64,000 nt of DNA from positions 2,940,219 through 3,004,218 of the forward strand of contig NZ_CP016757.1 of NCBI RefSeq assembly GCF_001701045.1. The letters are read 5' to 3'. How positions within the stretch are numbered: position 1 is the first letter of the stretch; every line of letters begins with the position of its first letter. The translations under genes were made by a program, and so were the position numbers. Below the pieces are notes generated by a model. That model saw only the letters and a list, made by a program, of their open reading frames with translations. It did not search any database and was not told the origin of the DNA. Below, piece after piece: positions 29,132-38,020 of the stretch. The stretch is from Cloacibacillus porcorum. Lineage in GTDB: Bacteria > Synergistota > Synergistia > Synergistales > Synergistaceae.

Positions 29132-30022
29132 CTAGGAACGCAGCAGCATCCTCAGGCGTTTCTTTTTCTCCGCCGTGGCGGCGTCTTCGTCAGAGGATTT
29201 CCAGAAATGGCGCGCAAAGGCGAGCATCACGGCGCAGAATAGCCCCAGCAGCGCCGATAATGCCACAATTTTACCCCGTCCCTGCGGCGCCTTTTCGTCA
29301 GGCAGCGAGGCGGGAGAAATAAGCTGTATCACCATCGGGCTCTTGTCTTTTATTTTACGGTTCACATCATATTGGGTCAGCATCGTATATAGGTCCAGCA
29401 GCGAAGTGATCCTTGAGCTACCGCTTCCGTCAGAGGTGTTTTTCTCCATTTCATTGATTTTTTTCTTGATTACCCCTTCAAGATAGGCGTCCTTGTTGGA
29501 AATCGTCGCGGTAATCCCCATCTCTTCGAGCGTGCCGACCGTCCTGTCGTAGATGAAACCGGCCATCTTCATCGCCGTCTCCGGTTCGGCGGCATCTACC
29601 TTGAGCGTGATAACGCTGTTGTTTTTATCAATGTCCACTTTTATATCTTTTTCGAGCTCTCTTCTCGCGGTGATCCGTGACTGTGAGCCGCCGTCCTTCG
29701 TCTTCAGCAGACCGAATTCGTCGATTACGGCGTCAAACGTGGCGTTGCTCATGATCACGCCGCTGACGATGTTGCCCGGCATCTGGACGGCGAAGTCTCC
29801 GTTGTCCAAGACAGAGGAGGTAAGCGGCATCATCTGGACCTCGCTGCTGTATTTTGGTTCTGTGAGGAAGAACGCGTAAAGAAGTCCCGCCAGGGTAAAG
29901 AGCAGCACCGTCCCGATGATCAGCTTTTTCTGTTCGGCAAGGACTATAAGTATATCCAGTATGGACATTTCCTCGTCACAATTATCAGGATAGAACTCCT
30001 GTTCGCTAGAATAATTACTCAT
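29132..30022 (-). CDS. wzz: Chain-length determinant (Wzz-type)
   Basis: About 296 residues: an acidic N-terminus, a first membrane helix (near 35-55, LIIGTVLLFTLAGLLYAFFL), a long periplasmic coiled region, the proline-glycine stretch before the second helix (PASLPDEKAPQGRGK near 250) and a second helix (ALSALLGLFCAVMLAF). It sets polysaccharide length with Wzy. The ATG at 30022 is the start because GGAGG is six bases upstream; a longer TTG version would contain the ribosome site itself. First gene of the minus-strand half of the locus, 18 bases before the wbpM-like gene. Confidence 0.87.
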   Translation of the reverse strand: MSNYSSEQEFYPDNCDEEMSILDILIVLAEQKKLIIGTVLLFTLAGLLYAFFLTEPKYSSEVQMMPLTSSVLDNGDFAVQMPGNIVSGVIMSNATFDAVIDEFGLLKTKDGGSQSRITARRELEKDIKVDIDKNNSVITLKVDAAEPETAMKMAGFIYDRTVGTLEEMGITATISNKDAYLEGVIKKKINEMEKNTSDGSGSSRITSLLDLYTMLTQYDVNRKIKDKSPMVIQLISPASLPDEKAPQGRGKIVALSALLGLFCAVMLAFARHFWKSSDEDAATAEKKKRLRMLLRS

Positions 30023-30171
30023 ATCAGACCTCCGCAAGATGTTATGTCAGCCAGCATGTTGCAATGACTTGATAATTTAATTTTTGTCACGGTAAATACG
30101 CATCTCAAGTATTGTAGCACACTATATGCAGATATTGTAGGTTATATAATCTAATCTATCAGGAAAAGTAT

Positions 30172-31299
30172 CTATCCCAGATAAGCCAGCAGCGCGCCTC
30201 CGGCGAGCACGGAGCCGATCTGCCCCGCGACGTTGGCGCCGACGGCGTGCATCAGCAGGTGGTTGCTGGGATCGGCCTTCTGCCCCAGACGCTGGATGGT
30301 GCGCGCGGACATCGGAAAGGCCGAGATCCCCGCCGCCCCGATCATCGGGTTGATGCGCTTATTTTTCGGCAGGAAGAGATTCAGCAGCTTCGCGGTGAGC
30401 ACGCCGCCCGCGGTGTCCAGCACGAAGGCTACAAGCCCCATCGCGATTATTACGAGAGTATTCACGTTGACGAATTTTTCACCCGTCATCGTCGCGGCGA
30501 TCGCAAAGCCCAAGAGTATCGTCACGATGTTGGCAAGCTCGTTCTGCGCGGCGTTGGAGAGGCGGTCGGTGACGCCGCTGACGCGCAGCAGGTTGCCGAA
30601 CATGACAAAACCGAGCAGCGAGACGGAGGCGGGGGCGACGATGCCGCCGAGAATGGTTATGAGTATCGGGAAGAGTATCAGCATGCGGCGTGACACCGGC
30701 CTGTCGGCGTAGGGCATCTTCATGCGGCGCTCGTTCTTGGTGGTGAGAGCCAAAATCACCGGCGGCTGGATGAGCGGCACAAGGGCCATATATGTATAGG
30801 CCGCCACCGATATCGGTCCCAGCAGGTTTGGCGCGAAACGCGTCGATACATATATTGATGTCGGTCCGTCCGCGGCGCCGATGATGCCGATCGAGGCCGC
30901 CTCGTAGATATCATAGCCCAAAAAGAGCGCAAGGCCCATGGTGAGGAATATCCCCATCTGTGCTGTAAGGCCGAAGAGGAACATCTTCGGGTTAGCCAGC
31001 AGCGGCGTGAAGTCACACATCGCGCCGACGGCGATCAGGATCAGCAGCGGCATGATCTCCGTGGCGATACCGATCTTGAAGAACATCGAAAGCGCCCCCT
31101 CGATGAGCTTGCCTCCCGCGATCTGGTCTATCGCGGAAGACAGCGGAAGGTTTACAAGTATCGTCCCAAATCCCATCGGCAGCAGCAGATTAGGCTCAAA
31201 CTCTTTTTTGACCGCCAAATAGATCAGCAAACCGCCGACGCACATCATCACAAGGTTTTGCCACGTTACAGCCTCAAATGTGTGGATGAAGAAATCCAT
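30172..31299 (-). CDS. Na+-translocating decarboxylase beta subunit
   Basis: A 375-residue, highly hydrophobic subunit of the OadB/GcdB/MmdB family, which couples decarboxylation of biotin-bound CO2 to Na+ export. Typical segments: LLPMGFGTILVNLPLS near 40, IGIATEIMPLLILIAVGAM near 77, GIIGAADGPTSIYVST near 130 (conserved Asp of the Na+ site), and GAAGISAFPMSARTIQRLGQ with DPSNHLLMHAVGANVAGQIG near 320. No alpha, gamma or biotin-carrier subunit genes lie beside it, so which decarboxylase it serves (oxaloacetate, glutaconyl-CoA or methylmalonyl-CoA) cannot be told; the methylmalonyl-CoA mutase at 61 kb makes the last attractive. Confidence 0.93.
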   Translation of the reverse strand: MDFFIHTFEAVTWQNLVMMCVGGLLIYLAVKKEFEPNLLLPMGFGTILVNLPLSSAIDQIAGGKLIEGALSMFFKIGIATEIMPLLILIAVGAMCDFTPLLANPKMFLFGLTAQMGIFLTMGLALFLGYDIYEAASIGIIGAADGPTSIYVSTRFAPNLLGPISVAAYTYMALVPLIQPPVILALTTKNERRMKMPYADRPVSRRMLILFPILITILGGIVAPASVSLLGFVMFGNLLRVSGVTDRLSNAAQNELANIVTILLGFAIAATMTGEKFVNVNTLVIIAMGLVAFVLDTAGGVLTAKLLNLFLPKNKRINPMIGAAGISAFPMSARTIQRLGQKADPSNHLLMHAVGANVAGQIGSVLAGGALLAYLG

Positions 31300-31433
31300 T
31301 CTCCGCTCACGTCTCCTTAATATTTTCTGTAACGCACACTATATCACAAAAGAGGCAAAAGTGAGCCGTATATCTCACTCACTGTGTAAAAAAATAGTGT
31401 ACAATATATCAGGTGTACAGGGAGGGTCTGCCG

Positions 31434-32366
31434 ATGCCGTTATGGGGTTTTCTGCTCAGTTTTCTTGCCGCCGCAATGTGGGCCGCTTCGCCCATTATGG
31501 TCAATTATGGCCTTGCAATCTCAAAGTGTTCGATACACGAGGTAAATCCTTTCCGTGCCGCCGTCTTTTTTGTCACTTCGCTAATCATCGCGCTGATATA
31601 CAACGGCGGACACATAACGCCCGTCACCTCGCCGCTGATCTATTTCTATCTGTTTGCCGGCGTCTCGGCCGGTTATCTGCTTGGAGACCTCTTTTACTTC
31701 ATTGCCATCCGTGAGATCGGCGTAAGTCTCGCTGTGCCGATAGCGAACGGCTATCCGATACTGGTGATCTTTACCTCCTGGATACTTCTCGGTGAGCCAG
31801 TGACGATGAAGCTCCTCTGGGGCGTCGTTGTCGTGGTCTCCGGCATATTGCTGCTCCGTTTCGGCGGAGAAAAGATCAAAGAACCGGACGACGCGGCGGA
31901 CGCGCTCCATAATAAGCGCCGGCTGATGAAGGGCTTTGCCTTCGCCATCGCCACCGGATGCTTCTGGGCTCTCTCCGCGCCGATGACGAAGCTTGTGATC
32001 ATCACCTCCGGGCTCGGCCCCGTCGAGGTCACATTCTACCGTTCCTTCGCCTTTCTCGTGATTTCTATCGTCGCGCGTATCGTCACCGTAAAATACCGCA
32101 CCACGGCGACGATCCCGCTGCGGAGCGTCCGGCCTGCCGCGGCCATGTATTTCGCGGCGGCGGCCTTCATCGGCCTCTGCCTCGGCTCCATCGTCTACGC
32201 GGCCTGTCTTGTCGTGATGCCGGTGGCAATCGTGACGGCGATCACGGCCACCAGCCCGCTCATCGCCGCGTTATTCGGCCACTTCGCCCTCAAAGAGCGG
32301 CTTCTGAAGCTGCAGTGGACGGGAATCGTCCTCATAATAGCCGGTTCCGTCGCAGTGGGGATATAG
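31434..32366 (+). CDS. EamA/DMT-family transporter
   Basis: About 310 residues, ten predicted membrane helices in two EamA repeats (starting near residues 1 and 163). AAMWAASPIMVNYGL and GFAFAIATGCFWALSAPMTK mark the repeats. Substrate unknown. The ATG at 31434 is preferred to an upstream GTG at 31413 because AGGGAGG lies between them. Four bases separate it from the MFS gene downstream. Confidence 0.85.
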   Translation: MPLWGFLLSFLAAAMWAASPIMVNYGLAISKCSIHEVNPFRAAVFFVTSLIIALIYNGGHITPVTSPLIYFYLFAGVSAGYLLGDLFYFIAIREIGVSLAVPIANGYPILVIFTSWILLGEPVTMKLLWGVVVVVSGILLLRFGGEKIKEPDDAADALHNKRRLMKGFAFAIATGCFWALSAPMTKLVIITSGLGPVEVTFYRSFAFLVISIVARIVTVKYRTTATIPLRSVRPAAAMYFAAAAFIGLCLGSIVYAACLVVMPVAIVTAITATSPLIAALFGHFALKERLLKLQWTGIVLIIAGSVAVGI

Positions 32367-32369
32367 CAG

Positions 32370-33623
32370 ATGATCTTCCCGAACGCGCTGCGCGCGCTTA
32401 ACAGCAGAAACTACCGTCTCTTCTTCGCCGCCCAGACAGTCTCCATGACGGGGCTCTGGATGCACCGCGTCGCCGTCGGCTGGCTCGTCTTCCGCCTCAC
32501 AGACTCCAACAGCGCCCTCGGCCTCATGGACTTTGTCGCTTCGCTGCCGATATGCCTGCTTTCGCCCTTCGCGGGAGCGGTCATCGAGCGGCTTGACCTG
32601 AGAAAGACTCTGTTCTATTTACAGGCGGGCTGTATGTGTATCGCCTTCATGCTCGCCTTCCTCACGCTCACGGAGCTGATCTCCTTCCGGCTCGTAATAA
32701 TCCTCGCAGTTTCCCGCGGCATGCTTGACGCCTTTGAGCTGCCGACGCGCTACTCCCTTGTCTCTTACATGGTAGACAGCAAGGACGACGTCGCCAACGC
32801 CGTCGCGCTGAACTCGACGCTATTCAACACCGCGCGCATGATCGGGCCGACGGTCGGCGGATTCGTCATCCACGCCTTCGGCGAAAGCTTCTGCTTCCTC
32901 TCCAACGGCTTCTGCTACCTGACGACCCTTGGGGCGCTGCGCATGATGAGGATGAAAAAGCCCCCCATCGGCAAGACAGGCGGCGAGAGCCACCCGCTGC
33001 GCGACACTTGGGAGGGCATCAAGATGGCGCGCCGCTTCGCGCCCTACCGTTACTTCCTCACGCTGATCACGATCACGGGATTCTTTTCCTTCCCGACGAT
33101 CATCCTCATGCCGGCGATGGCTAAGAGTGTCCTGCACGGCAACTCTAAGACCCTTGGGCTGCTGCTGATGGGGGTCGCCATCGGCGCGCTGGCGGGCTCC
33201 CTGCTGATGGCCTCGCGCAAGACCACCGCCGACTATTCGTGGTGGTGCACACGTACCTGCCTCGGCTTCGGTCTATCTGTGATGCTCTTCTCGCTGTCGC
33301 GCAGCATCCTCTTCGGCATCGTACTGGCCGCGCCCGTCGGTTTCTGTATGGTCACCTGCACCATCGCCTGCAACACACTGATGCAGACCATGAGCAGCGA
33401 CGCAAGCCGCAGCCGCATCATGGCCCTCTACACGCTCGCCATCGTCGGCATCCCGCCCTTCGGCAGCCTGCTGTCGGGCAAGCTCGGCGACATCGTCGGC
33501 ACCTCCTGGGCGCTGTTCATCTGCGGGATATTCTGCACCGTGACCGCCTATTACTACATGAAAAAGATAGATAAGGTAAGCTACCAAATACTGCGTGCGC
33601 TGAAGCGCGAGGGGGCACTATGA
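32370..33623 (+). CDS. MFS transporter, EntS/DUF894-like
   Basis: A 417-residue, twelve-helix major facilitator. NYRLFFAAQTVSMTGLWMHRVAVGWLVF near the N-terminus and GAVIERLDLRKTL (the A-like loop) near 72 resemble the enterobactin-exporter-like branch. ARGMLDAFELPTRYSLVSYMV-type sequence near 112 is also usual there. Substrate unknown. Sits between two EamA genes and overlaps the second by 4 bases. Confidence 0.87.
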   Translation: MIFPNALRALNSRNYRLFFAAQTVSMTGLWMHRVAVGWLVFRLTDSNSALGLMDFVASLPICLLSPFAGAVIERLDLRKTLFYLQAGCMCIAFMLAFLTLTELISFRLVIILAVSRGMLDAFELPTRYSLVSYMVDSKDDVANAVALNSTLFNTARMIGPTVGGFVIHAFGESFCFLSNGFCYLTTLGALRMMRMKKPPIGKTGGESHPLRDTWEGIKMARRFAPYRYFLTLITITGFFSFPTIILMPAMAKSVLHGNSKTLGLLLMGVAIGALAGSLLMASRKTTADYSWWCTRTCLGFGLSVMLFSLSRSILFGIVLAAPVGFCMVTCTIACNTLMQTMSSDASRSRIMALYTLAIVGIPPFGSLLSGKLGDIVGTSWALFICGIFCTVTAYYYMKKIDKVSYQILRALKREGAL

Positions 33624-34537
33624 GTTCTAATTCATCAAACTACCGGTCGGTGCTGATTGCCGACATGACGCTCGTCCTGGTCGCATTCATCTGGGGCGCT
33701 GGGATTCCGCTCTCCGCGGTGCTCGCGCGGGGACTGACCCCGCTTTGGGCCGTGGCGCTGCGAATGCTGATCGCCGCCTTTTTCCTCATCCTGATGTTTC
33801 CAAAGACGATATTGACCTCTACGCGGCGCGACTGGGGGATATCCCTTATACAGACCTCGATACTGACCTGCGTATTCGTCTCGCTCACCTTCGGCCTCGT
33901 CTACAGTACGGCAAGCAAACAGGCCTTCATCGGCGGCCTCAACGTCATTCTGGTGCCAGTCTTTGTCTGGATACTCTATAAGGTACGCCCCTCCGGCTGG
34001 CTCTTCGCGGGAGCGGGAGTCACCACCGTCGGCCTGCTCGTCATGGGCTTCACTCCGGGGATGGAATTTAACTTCGGCGACCTGCTCTCCTTCATAATGG
34101 CGATATTCTACGCGGCGCAGGTACTCGGGGCAGACTACTGCGCGCGGCGCGTCGAACCGACACGGCTCGTGGCGCTGCACATCATCATGCTCGCGGTGAT
34201 CCTCGCCGTCCTCGCGCTCATCTTTGAACCGATCCCGAATCCGCTTACCTTCAGCAAAAAGATTTGGGCCTCGCTGCTCTGCGTCTCGCTCTGCAACACC
34301 ATCCTCTGCTTCATCCTCCAGTTCCGCGCCCAGAAAAAGACCAGCGCCACCCACGCCGCGGTAATATTCTCCCTCGAGGGTCTCTTCGGCTACATCCTCG
34401 CCGTCGCCAGCGGCCAGGACCCCTTCCACCTACAGGGCGCGCTCGGCGGCGTCCTCATAATCATCGGCATGCTCATCACCGAGCTTGAGGGCTTCATAAA
34501 GGCAAGGCAGGAACAAAGGGAGCCGGCAACGGAATAG
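33620..34537 (+). CDS. EamA/DMT-family transporter
   Basis: A 305-residue, ten-helix DMT transporter with two EamA repeats; LVAFIWGAGIPLSAVLARG near residue 16 and YAAQVLGADYCARRVEPTRL near 158 begin the repeats, and SATHAAVIFSLEGLFGYILA-like sequence near 240 is typical. ATGA overlap with the MFS gene shows cotranscription. Substrate unknown. Confidence 0.87.
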   Translation: MSSNSSNYRSVLIADMTLVLVAFIWGAGIPLSAVLARGLTPLWAVALRMLIAAFFLILMFPKTILTSTRRDWGISLIQTSILTCVFVSLTFGLVYSTASKQAFIGGLNVILVPVFVWILYKVRPSGWLFAGAGVTTVGLLVMGFTPGMEFNFGDLLSFIMAIFYAAQVLGADYCARRVEPTRLVALHIIMLAVILAVLALIFEPIPNPLTFSKKIWASLLCVSLCNTILCFILQFRAQKKTSATHAAVIFSLEGLFGYILAVASGQDPFHLQGALGGVLIIIGMLITELEGFIKARQEQREPATE

Positions 34538-34593
34538 TAAAGAGCTATAAACACAATGCGCCGCATAGGTTTCTATTACAGTGCGGCAGAATA

Positions 34594-34822
34594 AATTACG
34601 GTTTAGCACAGGTTTTTGGCGCCCTCTGTGAGGCGGCCAGGGAGGGAGGCTACAAAGACAACAGCTAGACCTTTTATCTTTTTCCCTACCCGAAGGAAAT
34701 CGGCGTTTAGACGTGCGAATAACGAAATAACCGAGGGTTTGGCAAGCGGAGGCGCACTTGAGTGCGGTGAGCATTGCCAAGCCCTCGGTTATGAAGTTAG
34801 TCGTGCGTATAAACGCCGATTT
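34594..34822 (+). repeat. Composite mosaic repeat, copy B, with nested palindromic element 3
   Basis: Starts AATTACGGTTTAGCA (34594-34608), continues through GGGAGGCTACAAAG and TTTATCTTTTTCCC, and ends in the palindrome 34697-34822. The outer arms 34697-34709 and 34810-34822 are identical to those of the elements at 11-136 and 505-631. The inner stem (about 19 bp, ATAACCGAGGGTTTGGCAA with its complement) is unrelated in sequence, and the apex is CGCACT-TGAG-TGCG. It fills the gap between the convergent EamA and ccdA genes and ends 8 bases before the ccdA stop. Confidence 0.85.
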
Positions 34823-34830
34823 CCGGTGAT

Positions 34831-35499
34831 TTAGAATAGAGACGCCCAATAGGCAAAGTAGTCGGTCGCTATCCCCAGTCCGGCCGCCACCAATATCACG
34901 CCGGAGACGATCTTGATGACCTTCCCGTTACGCCGCAGCCACTGGAATATCCCCTTTATCCTCGTAAAGAAGAGCGCAGCAAGGATATATGGGATTCCGA
35001 GTCCCATCGAGAAGACGAAGAGGTAGAATATCCCCTCGCCCACCGTCTTGCCGTTGCCGGCGAGCATCAGCGCCGAGCCGAGGAAGGGGCCCAGGCATGG
35101 GGTCCAGCCAAGCGAGAAGGCTCCGCCGAAGAGCAGCGCGCCGACAAAACCGCTCTGCTTGACCTTCACGTCAAGCTTCTTCTCGACGTCGAGAAAACCG
35201 ATATTGAAGACGCCGAGAAAGTGCAGGCCAAAGATCATAATCACGATACCGCTCACACGCTGCAGCAGCAGCCGGTGGTCGTTGAGTATCGCGCCAAGCG
35301 AGGTGGCCGTCGCGCCCATCGCCATAAAGATGAGCGTAAAGCCGGCGACGAAACCAAGAGTGTTTATGACGCTCGCGCGCTTGCCCTTCTCCGTCTCCGC
35401 CGCGAGGTACATCAGGTAAACAGGCAGCATAGGCAGCATGCAGGGGGAGATGAATGCCAGGAATCCCTCCAGAAAGAGGAGGGGCAGCTCGCCCGCCAT
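34831..35499 (-). CDS. ccdA: CcdA-type thiol:disulfide transporter
   Basis: A 222-residue, six-helix protein carrying electrons across the inner membrane. The two redox cysteines are in ISPCMLPMLPVYLMY near residue 18 and LGWTPCLGPFLGSA near 132. No fused thioredoxin domain. It lies one base from the tlpA-like gene that encodes its likely periplasmic partner. In related systems the pair reduces cytochrome c apoproteins or other periplasmic thiols; the target here is unknown. Confidence 0.93.
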   Translation of the reverse strand: MAGELPLLFLEGFLAFISPCMLPMLPVYLMYLAAETEKGKRASVINTLGFVAGFTLIFMAMGATATSLGAILNDHRLLLQRVSGIVIMIFGLHFLGVFNIGFLDVEKKLDVKVKQSGFVGALLFGGAFSLGWTPCLGPFLGSALMLAGNGKTVGEGIFYLFVFSMGLGIPYILAALFFTRIKGIFQWLRRNGKVIKIVSGVILVAAGLGIATDYFAYWASLF

Positions 35500-35500
35500 G

Positions 35501-36007
35501 TTATTTTTTCGCCTCTTCCACCAGCTTCATGACGGCGGCCTTCGTCGTGCCGCCCTGTATCTGGCCCGTAAGTTTACCCTCTCTGTTGATGACGAAGGTG
35601 CTCGGAATATAGCGGATGCCGAAATACTCCGCAAGCTTCTGATCGCTGTCGAGCAGTACCGTCATCGTGTAGCCGGTCTCCTTGATAAAATTCTCGACCT
35701 TCGACTTCGTCTCGCGGCGGCCGTCCGTCATATTGACGGCCAGCAGCACGGCGTCGCCGGACTTTTTGAATTCCTTGCTCATCTCGTTAAACTCCGGCAT
35801 CTCATTGCGGCAGGGCGGGCACCAGCTGGCCCAGAAATTGAGCACAACGACCTTACCCTTGAACTGATTCAATGAGACATTTTTACCGGAAAGATCCTTC
35901 AGCGTGAAATTCTCCACCTGCGAGCTGCTGCCAAGGGCAAAGGCCGAAGTGGCGAATACAGAGGCGACCGTCAGCGCGAGAAACAGAAGCAGAAATTTTT
36001 TGTACAT
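35501..36007 (-). CDS. TlpA/ResA-like periplasmic thioredoxin
   Basis: About 168 residues: a signal peptide or anchor (residues 3-25, ending TSAFA), then a thioredoxin fold with VVLNFWASWCPPCRNEMPEF near 52 (WCPPC active site) and the cis-proline YIPSTFVINREG near 128. Start at 36007 chosen with GGAG nine bases upstream. It should be re-reduced by CcdA, encoded next in the same operon. Target unknown. Confidence 0.9.
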   Translation of the reverse strand: MYKKFLLLFLALTVASVFATSAFALGSSSQVENFTLKDLSGKNVSLNQFKGKVVVLNFWASWCPPCRNEMPEFNEMSKEFKKSGDAVLLAVNMTDGRRETKSKVENFIKETGYTMTVLLDSDQKLAEYFGIRYIPSTFVINREGKLTGQIQGGTTKAAVMKLVEEAKK

Positions 36008-36117
36008 TACAACCATCTCCGTTTTTCATTTTTTGTGGAGCCATTATATAACATATATGTATTTTTTAAAAGTACAGATATCATATTATTAAAATTTTCT
36101 CCTCATATTTTTGCTTA

Positions 36118-36147
36118 TTGACATTAGAGTACAAAAAATGCTACATT
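36118..36147 (+). promoter_or_regulatory. Sigma-70 promoter for racemase-family gene
   Basis: TTGACA (36118-36123), an 18-base spacer and TACATT (36142-36147) lie about 44 bases before the TTG start of the downstream gene. Confidence 0.55.
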
Positions 36148-36190
36148 TATAAAAATTGTTTTGCTTTTATCTTAGTTGGGGGGAATAGTA

Positions 36191-36940
36191 TTGCCGTTCT
36201 ACAAAATCAAATCGAAGTCACGCTCCTGGGATGGAGAGCCGGTCGGAATTTTAATTTTGGACGCGGCCTATCCCTGTGTTCCCGGAAATGTCGGCAACGC
36301 CACGACGTTTCCGTTCCCGGTACGCTACCATGAGGTTCGCGGCGCATCCATCGACCGCCTCTTGAACCAGCGCGACCCGGCGCTGCTCGCACCCTTCATA
36401 GAGGGCGCGCAGAAGCTGGAGGCCGAGGGCGTGCGCGCGGTCACGGGAGCCTGCGGTTTTATGGCGCTCTTCCAGCAGGAGATCGCCGACGCCGTCGACA
36501 TCCCCGTCTTTATGTCCAGTATGCTGCAGGTACCTTTCATTGTGCGTACCCTCAAAAGGGGTAAGAAGGTGGGCATCATCTCCGCCAATGCCTCCGTCAT
36601 GACCGAACAGCATCTGCGCAACGTCGGCATCACCCCGGATATGCCGGTCGTCCTCTACGGCATGGAGGGCAAAGATGAGTTCCGCTCTTCCGTCCTTGAG
36701 GAGAAGGGGACGATGGACACCGACATCATCGAACGAGAGATACTCGAGGTCTGCGACAAAATGCTCGCGGAAAACCCCGAGGTCGCCGCGATACAGCTCG
36801 AATGCAGCGACCTGCCTCCCTTCGCCGCCGCCGTCCACCGCCACACGGGGCTGCCGGTCTTCGACTTTATAACGATGATACGGCACTTCGAAAGCGCGCT
36901 TAATCCAACGGAATACACTGGAGCGCAATACCGAATGTAG
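36191..36940 (+). CDS. Aspartate/glutamate racemase-family protein
   Basis: About 249 residues. Two cysteines sit where the catalytic pair of this superfamily lies: VTGACGFMALFQQE near residue 92 and AIQLECSDLPPFA near 208. KKVGIISANASVMTEQHL near 124 is the phosphate/substrate loop seen in hydantoin/Asp-Glu racemases. The likely reaction is racemisation of an amino acid or related acid, substrate unknown. The TTG at 36191 is chosen because GGGGGG lies eight bases upstream. Stand-alone transcription unit, ending at a strong hairpin. Confidence 0.8.
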   Translation: MPFYKIKSKSRSWDGEPVGILILDAAYPCVPGNVGNATTFPFPVRYHEVRGASIDRLLNQRDPALLAPFIEGAQKLEAEGVRAVTGACGFMALFQQEIADAVDIPVFMSSMLQVPFIVRTLKRGKKVGIISANASVMTEQHLRNVGITPDMPVVLYGMEGKDEFRSSVLEEKGTMDTDIIEREILEVCDKMLAENPEVAAIQLECSDLPPFAAAVHRHTGLPVFDFITMIRHFESALNPTEYTGAQYRM

Positions 36941-36945
36941 AAAGC

Positions 36946-36984
36946 GAGGCCGCCCCGGTGGAAAAATTTTACCGGGGCGGCCTC
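36946..36984 (+). terminator. Hairpin terminator
   Basis: A perfect 14-bp stem, GAGGCCGCCCCGGT (36946-36959) with 36971-36984, around an 11-base loop, six bases after the racemase-family stop codon. Only a short T tract follows. Confidence 0.75.
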
Positions 36985-37097
36985 TTAGATGTGTGCTAAT
37001 TCTACCCGTTCTGCCTCGCAGCAAGGTTTTTCAACATCTTAATTAACATGACGAAAATCGTCACAGGACGTACAGCCGTACTTACAGCCGCAGCCCC

Positions 37098-37661
37098 TTA
37101 TTCCTGCTTCTCGGCCGCCTGCGAGCATCCCCTGCCGAGGAATATCAGGCTCATGCCGCCAAATATGAAGTCGACCCCGAGGACTACGCCGATCATCGCG
37201 ATGCCGGTGACCATGTTCTGCCACATAAGCCAGGCGAGCACGAGGGCGAGGATGCCGGAGACCAGCGTCCAGATCGCGCCGTCGATGTGGCGGATGTTCC
37301 AGTATTGTATGATCTTCGTCACACCGTCAACGAGGAAATAGGCGGAGAGAAGTATCGAAAGCGTCAGAACGCCCGCGAGCGGCTTCGTGATGAAGAGGAA
37401 GCCCGCGACGAAGGCGCAGAGGGAGCTGAATACCTCCCACCAGCCGCCGGTCTTGTCCTTAAAGGCCTTGTATGCGCCGTAGGCCTGGGCGCATCCCGCG
37501 ACCACCAAAATCCATCCGACGAGCATCTCTATCGCGAATGAGGCGACGAGAGGCATCCAGAGGGCGATAAACCCCGTGAGCAGCATCAGCGCCCCCGTCC
37601 AGTAGAACCTTGTCTTGTTTTTTAACAGATATTCTTTAGTCATTTTTTCGGAAAACAGCAT
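37098..37661 (-). CDS. HdeD-like DUF308 membrane protein
   Basis: A 187-residue protein with six predicted helices in repeats typical of HdeD/DUF308: WTGALMLLTGFIALWMP near residue 20, LVGWILVVAGCAQAYGAYKAF near 48, GVLTLSILLSAYFLVDGVTKI near 96, LVSGILALVLAWLMW near 130. E. coli HdeD belongs to acid resistance; the role here is not known. The gene is preceded by a 32-residue membrane peptide gene. Confidence 0.85.
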   Translation of the reverse strand: MLFSEKMTKEYLLKNKTRFYWTGALMLLTGFIALWMPLVASFAIEMLVGWILVVAGCAQAYGAYKAFKDKTGGWWEVFSSLCAFVAGFLFITKPLAGVLTLSILLSAYFLVDGVTKIIQYWNIRHIDGAIWTLVSGILALVLAWLMWQNMVTGIAMIGVVLGVDFIFGGMSLIFLGRGCSQAAEKQE

Positions 37662-37694
37662 CTTGTTTCATCCACCTTTGTCTTCTGATCTCAA

Positions 37695-37793
37695 TTATTG
37701 ATTTACCCATTCCGACATTTCTTTAAAACGAAGGGCGGCCGCCCATAACGCCGCGGACAGCCCTAATATTATGATAACGGTCAGCGTGCGCAT
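37695..37793 (-). CDS. Small predicted membrane peptide, 32 residues
   Basis: A short frame, MRTLTVIIILGLSAALWAAA followed by LRFKEMSEWVNQ and TAA. It has one hydrophobic helix (residues 3-20) and a charged amphipathic tail. The ribosome site AGGGAGTG is well placed (about 7 bases before ATG). It ends 33 bases upstream of the HdeD-like gene, so the two are probably one operon. No family recognised. Too short for ordinary gene finders; the start site and amphipathic design are the evidence. Confidence 0.55.
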   Translation of the reverse strand: MRTLTVIIILGLSAALWAAALRFKEMSEWVNQ

Positions 37794-38020
37794 CTCATTC
37801 ACTCCCTGTCTTTTCTTTCACACCGCCTCGCTTCCTTTGCAGGGACCATATTAGTTCACGGCAGATGTAAAGAGCACAGCAGTATTACCGCATTTAGGCT
37901 AGGTAGTTTTAATTATCGAATTTTTTTATTGATAAAAAATGGATCTTTTCTATTATTTCACAAATAGAATAGTTAATATGTGATGTTTTGTTAATAATAG
38001 AGACAAATTATTAAAAAAAC

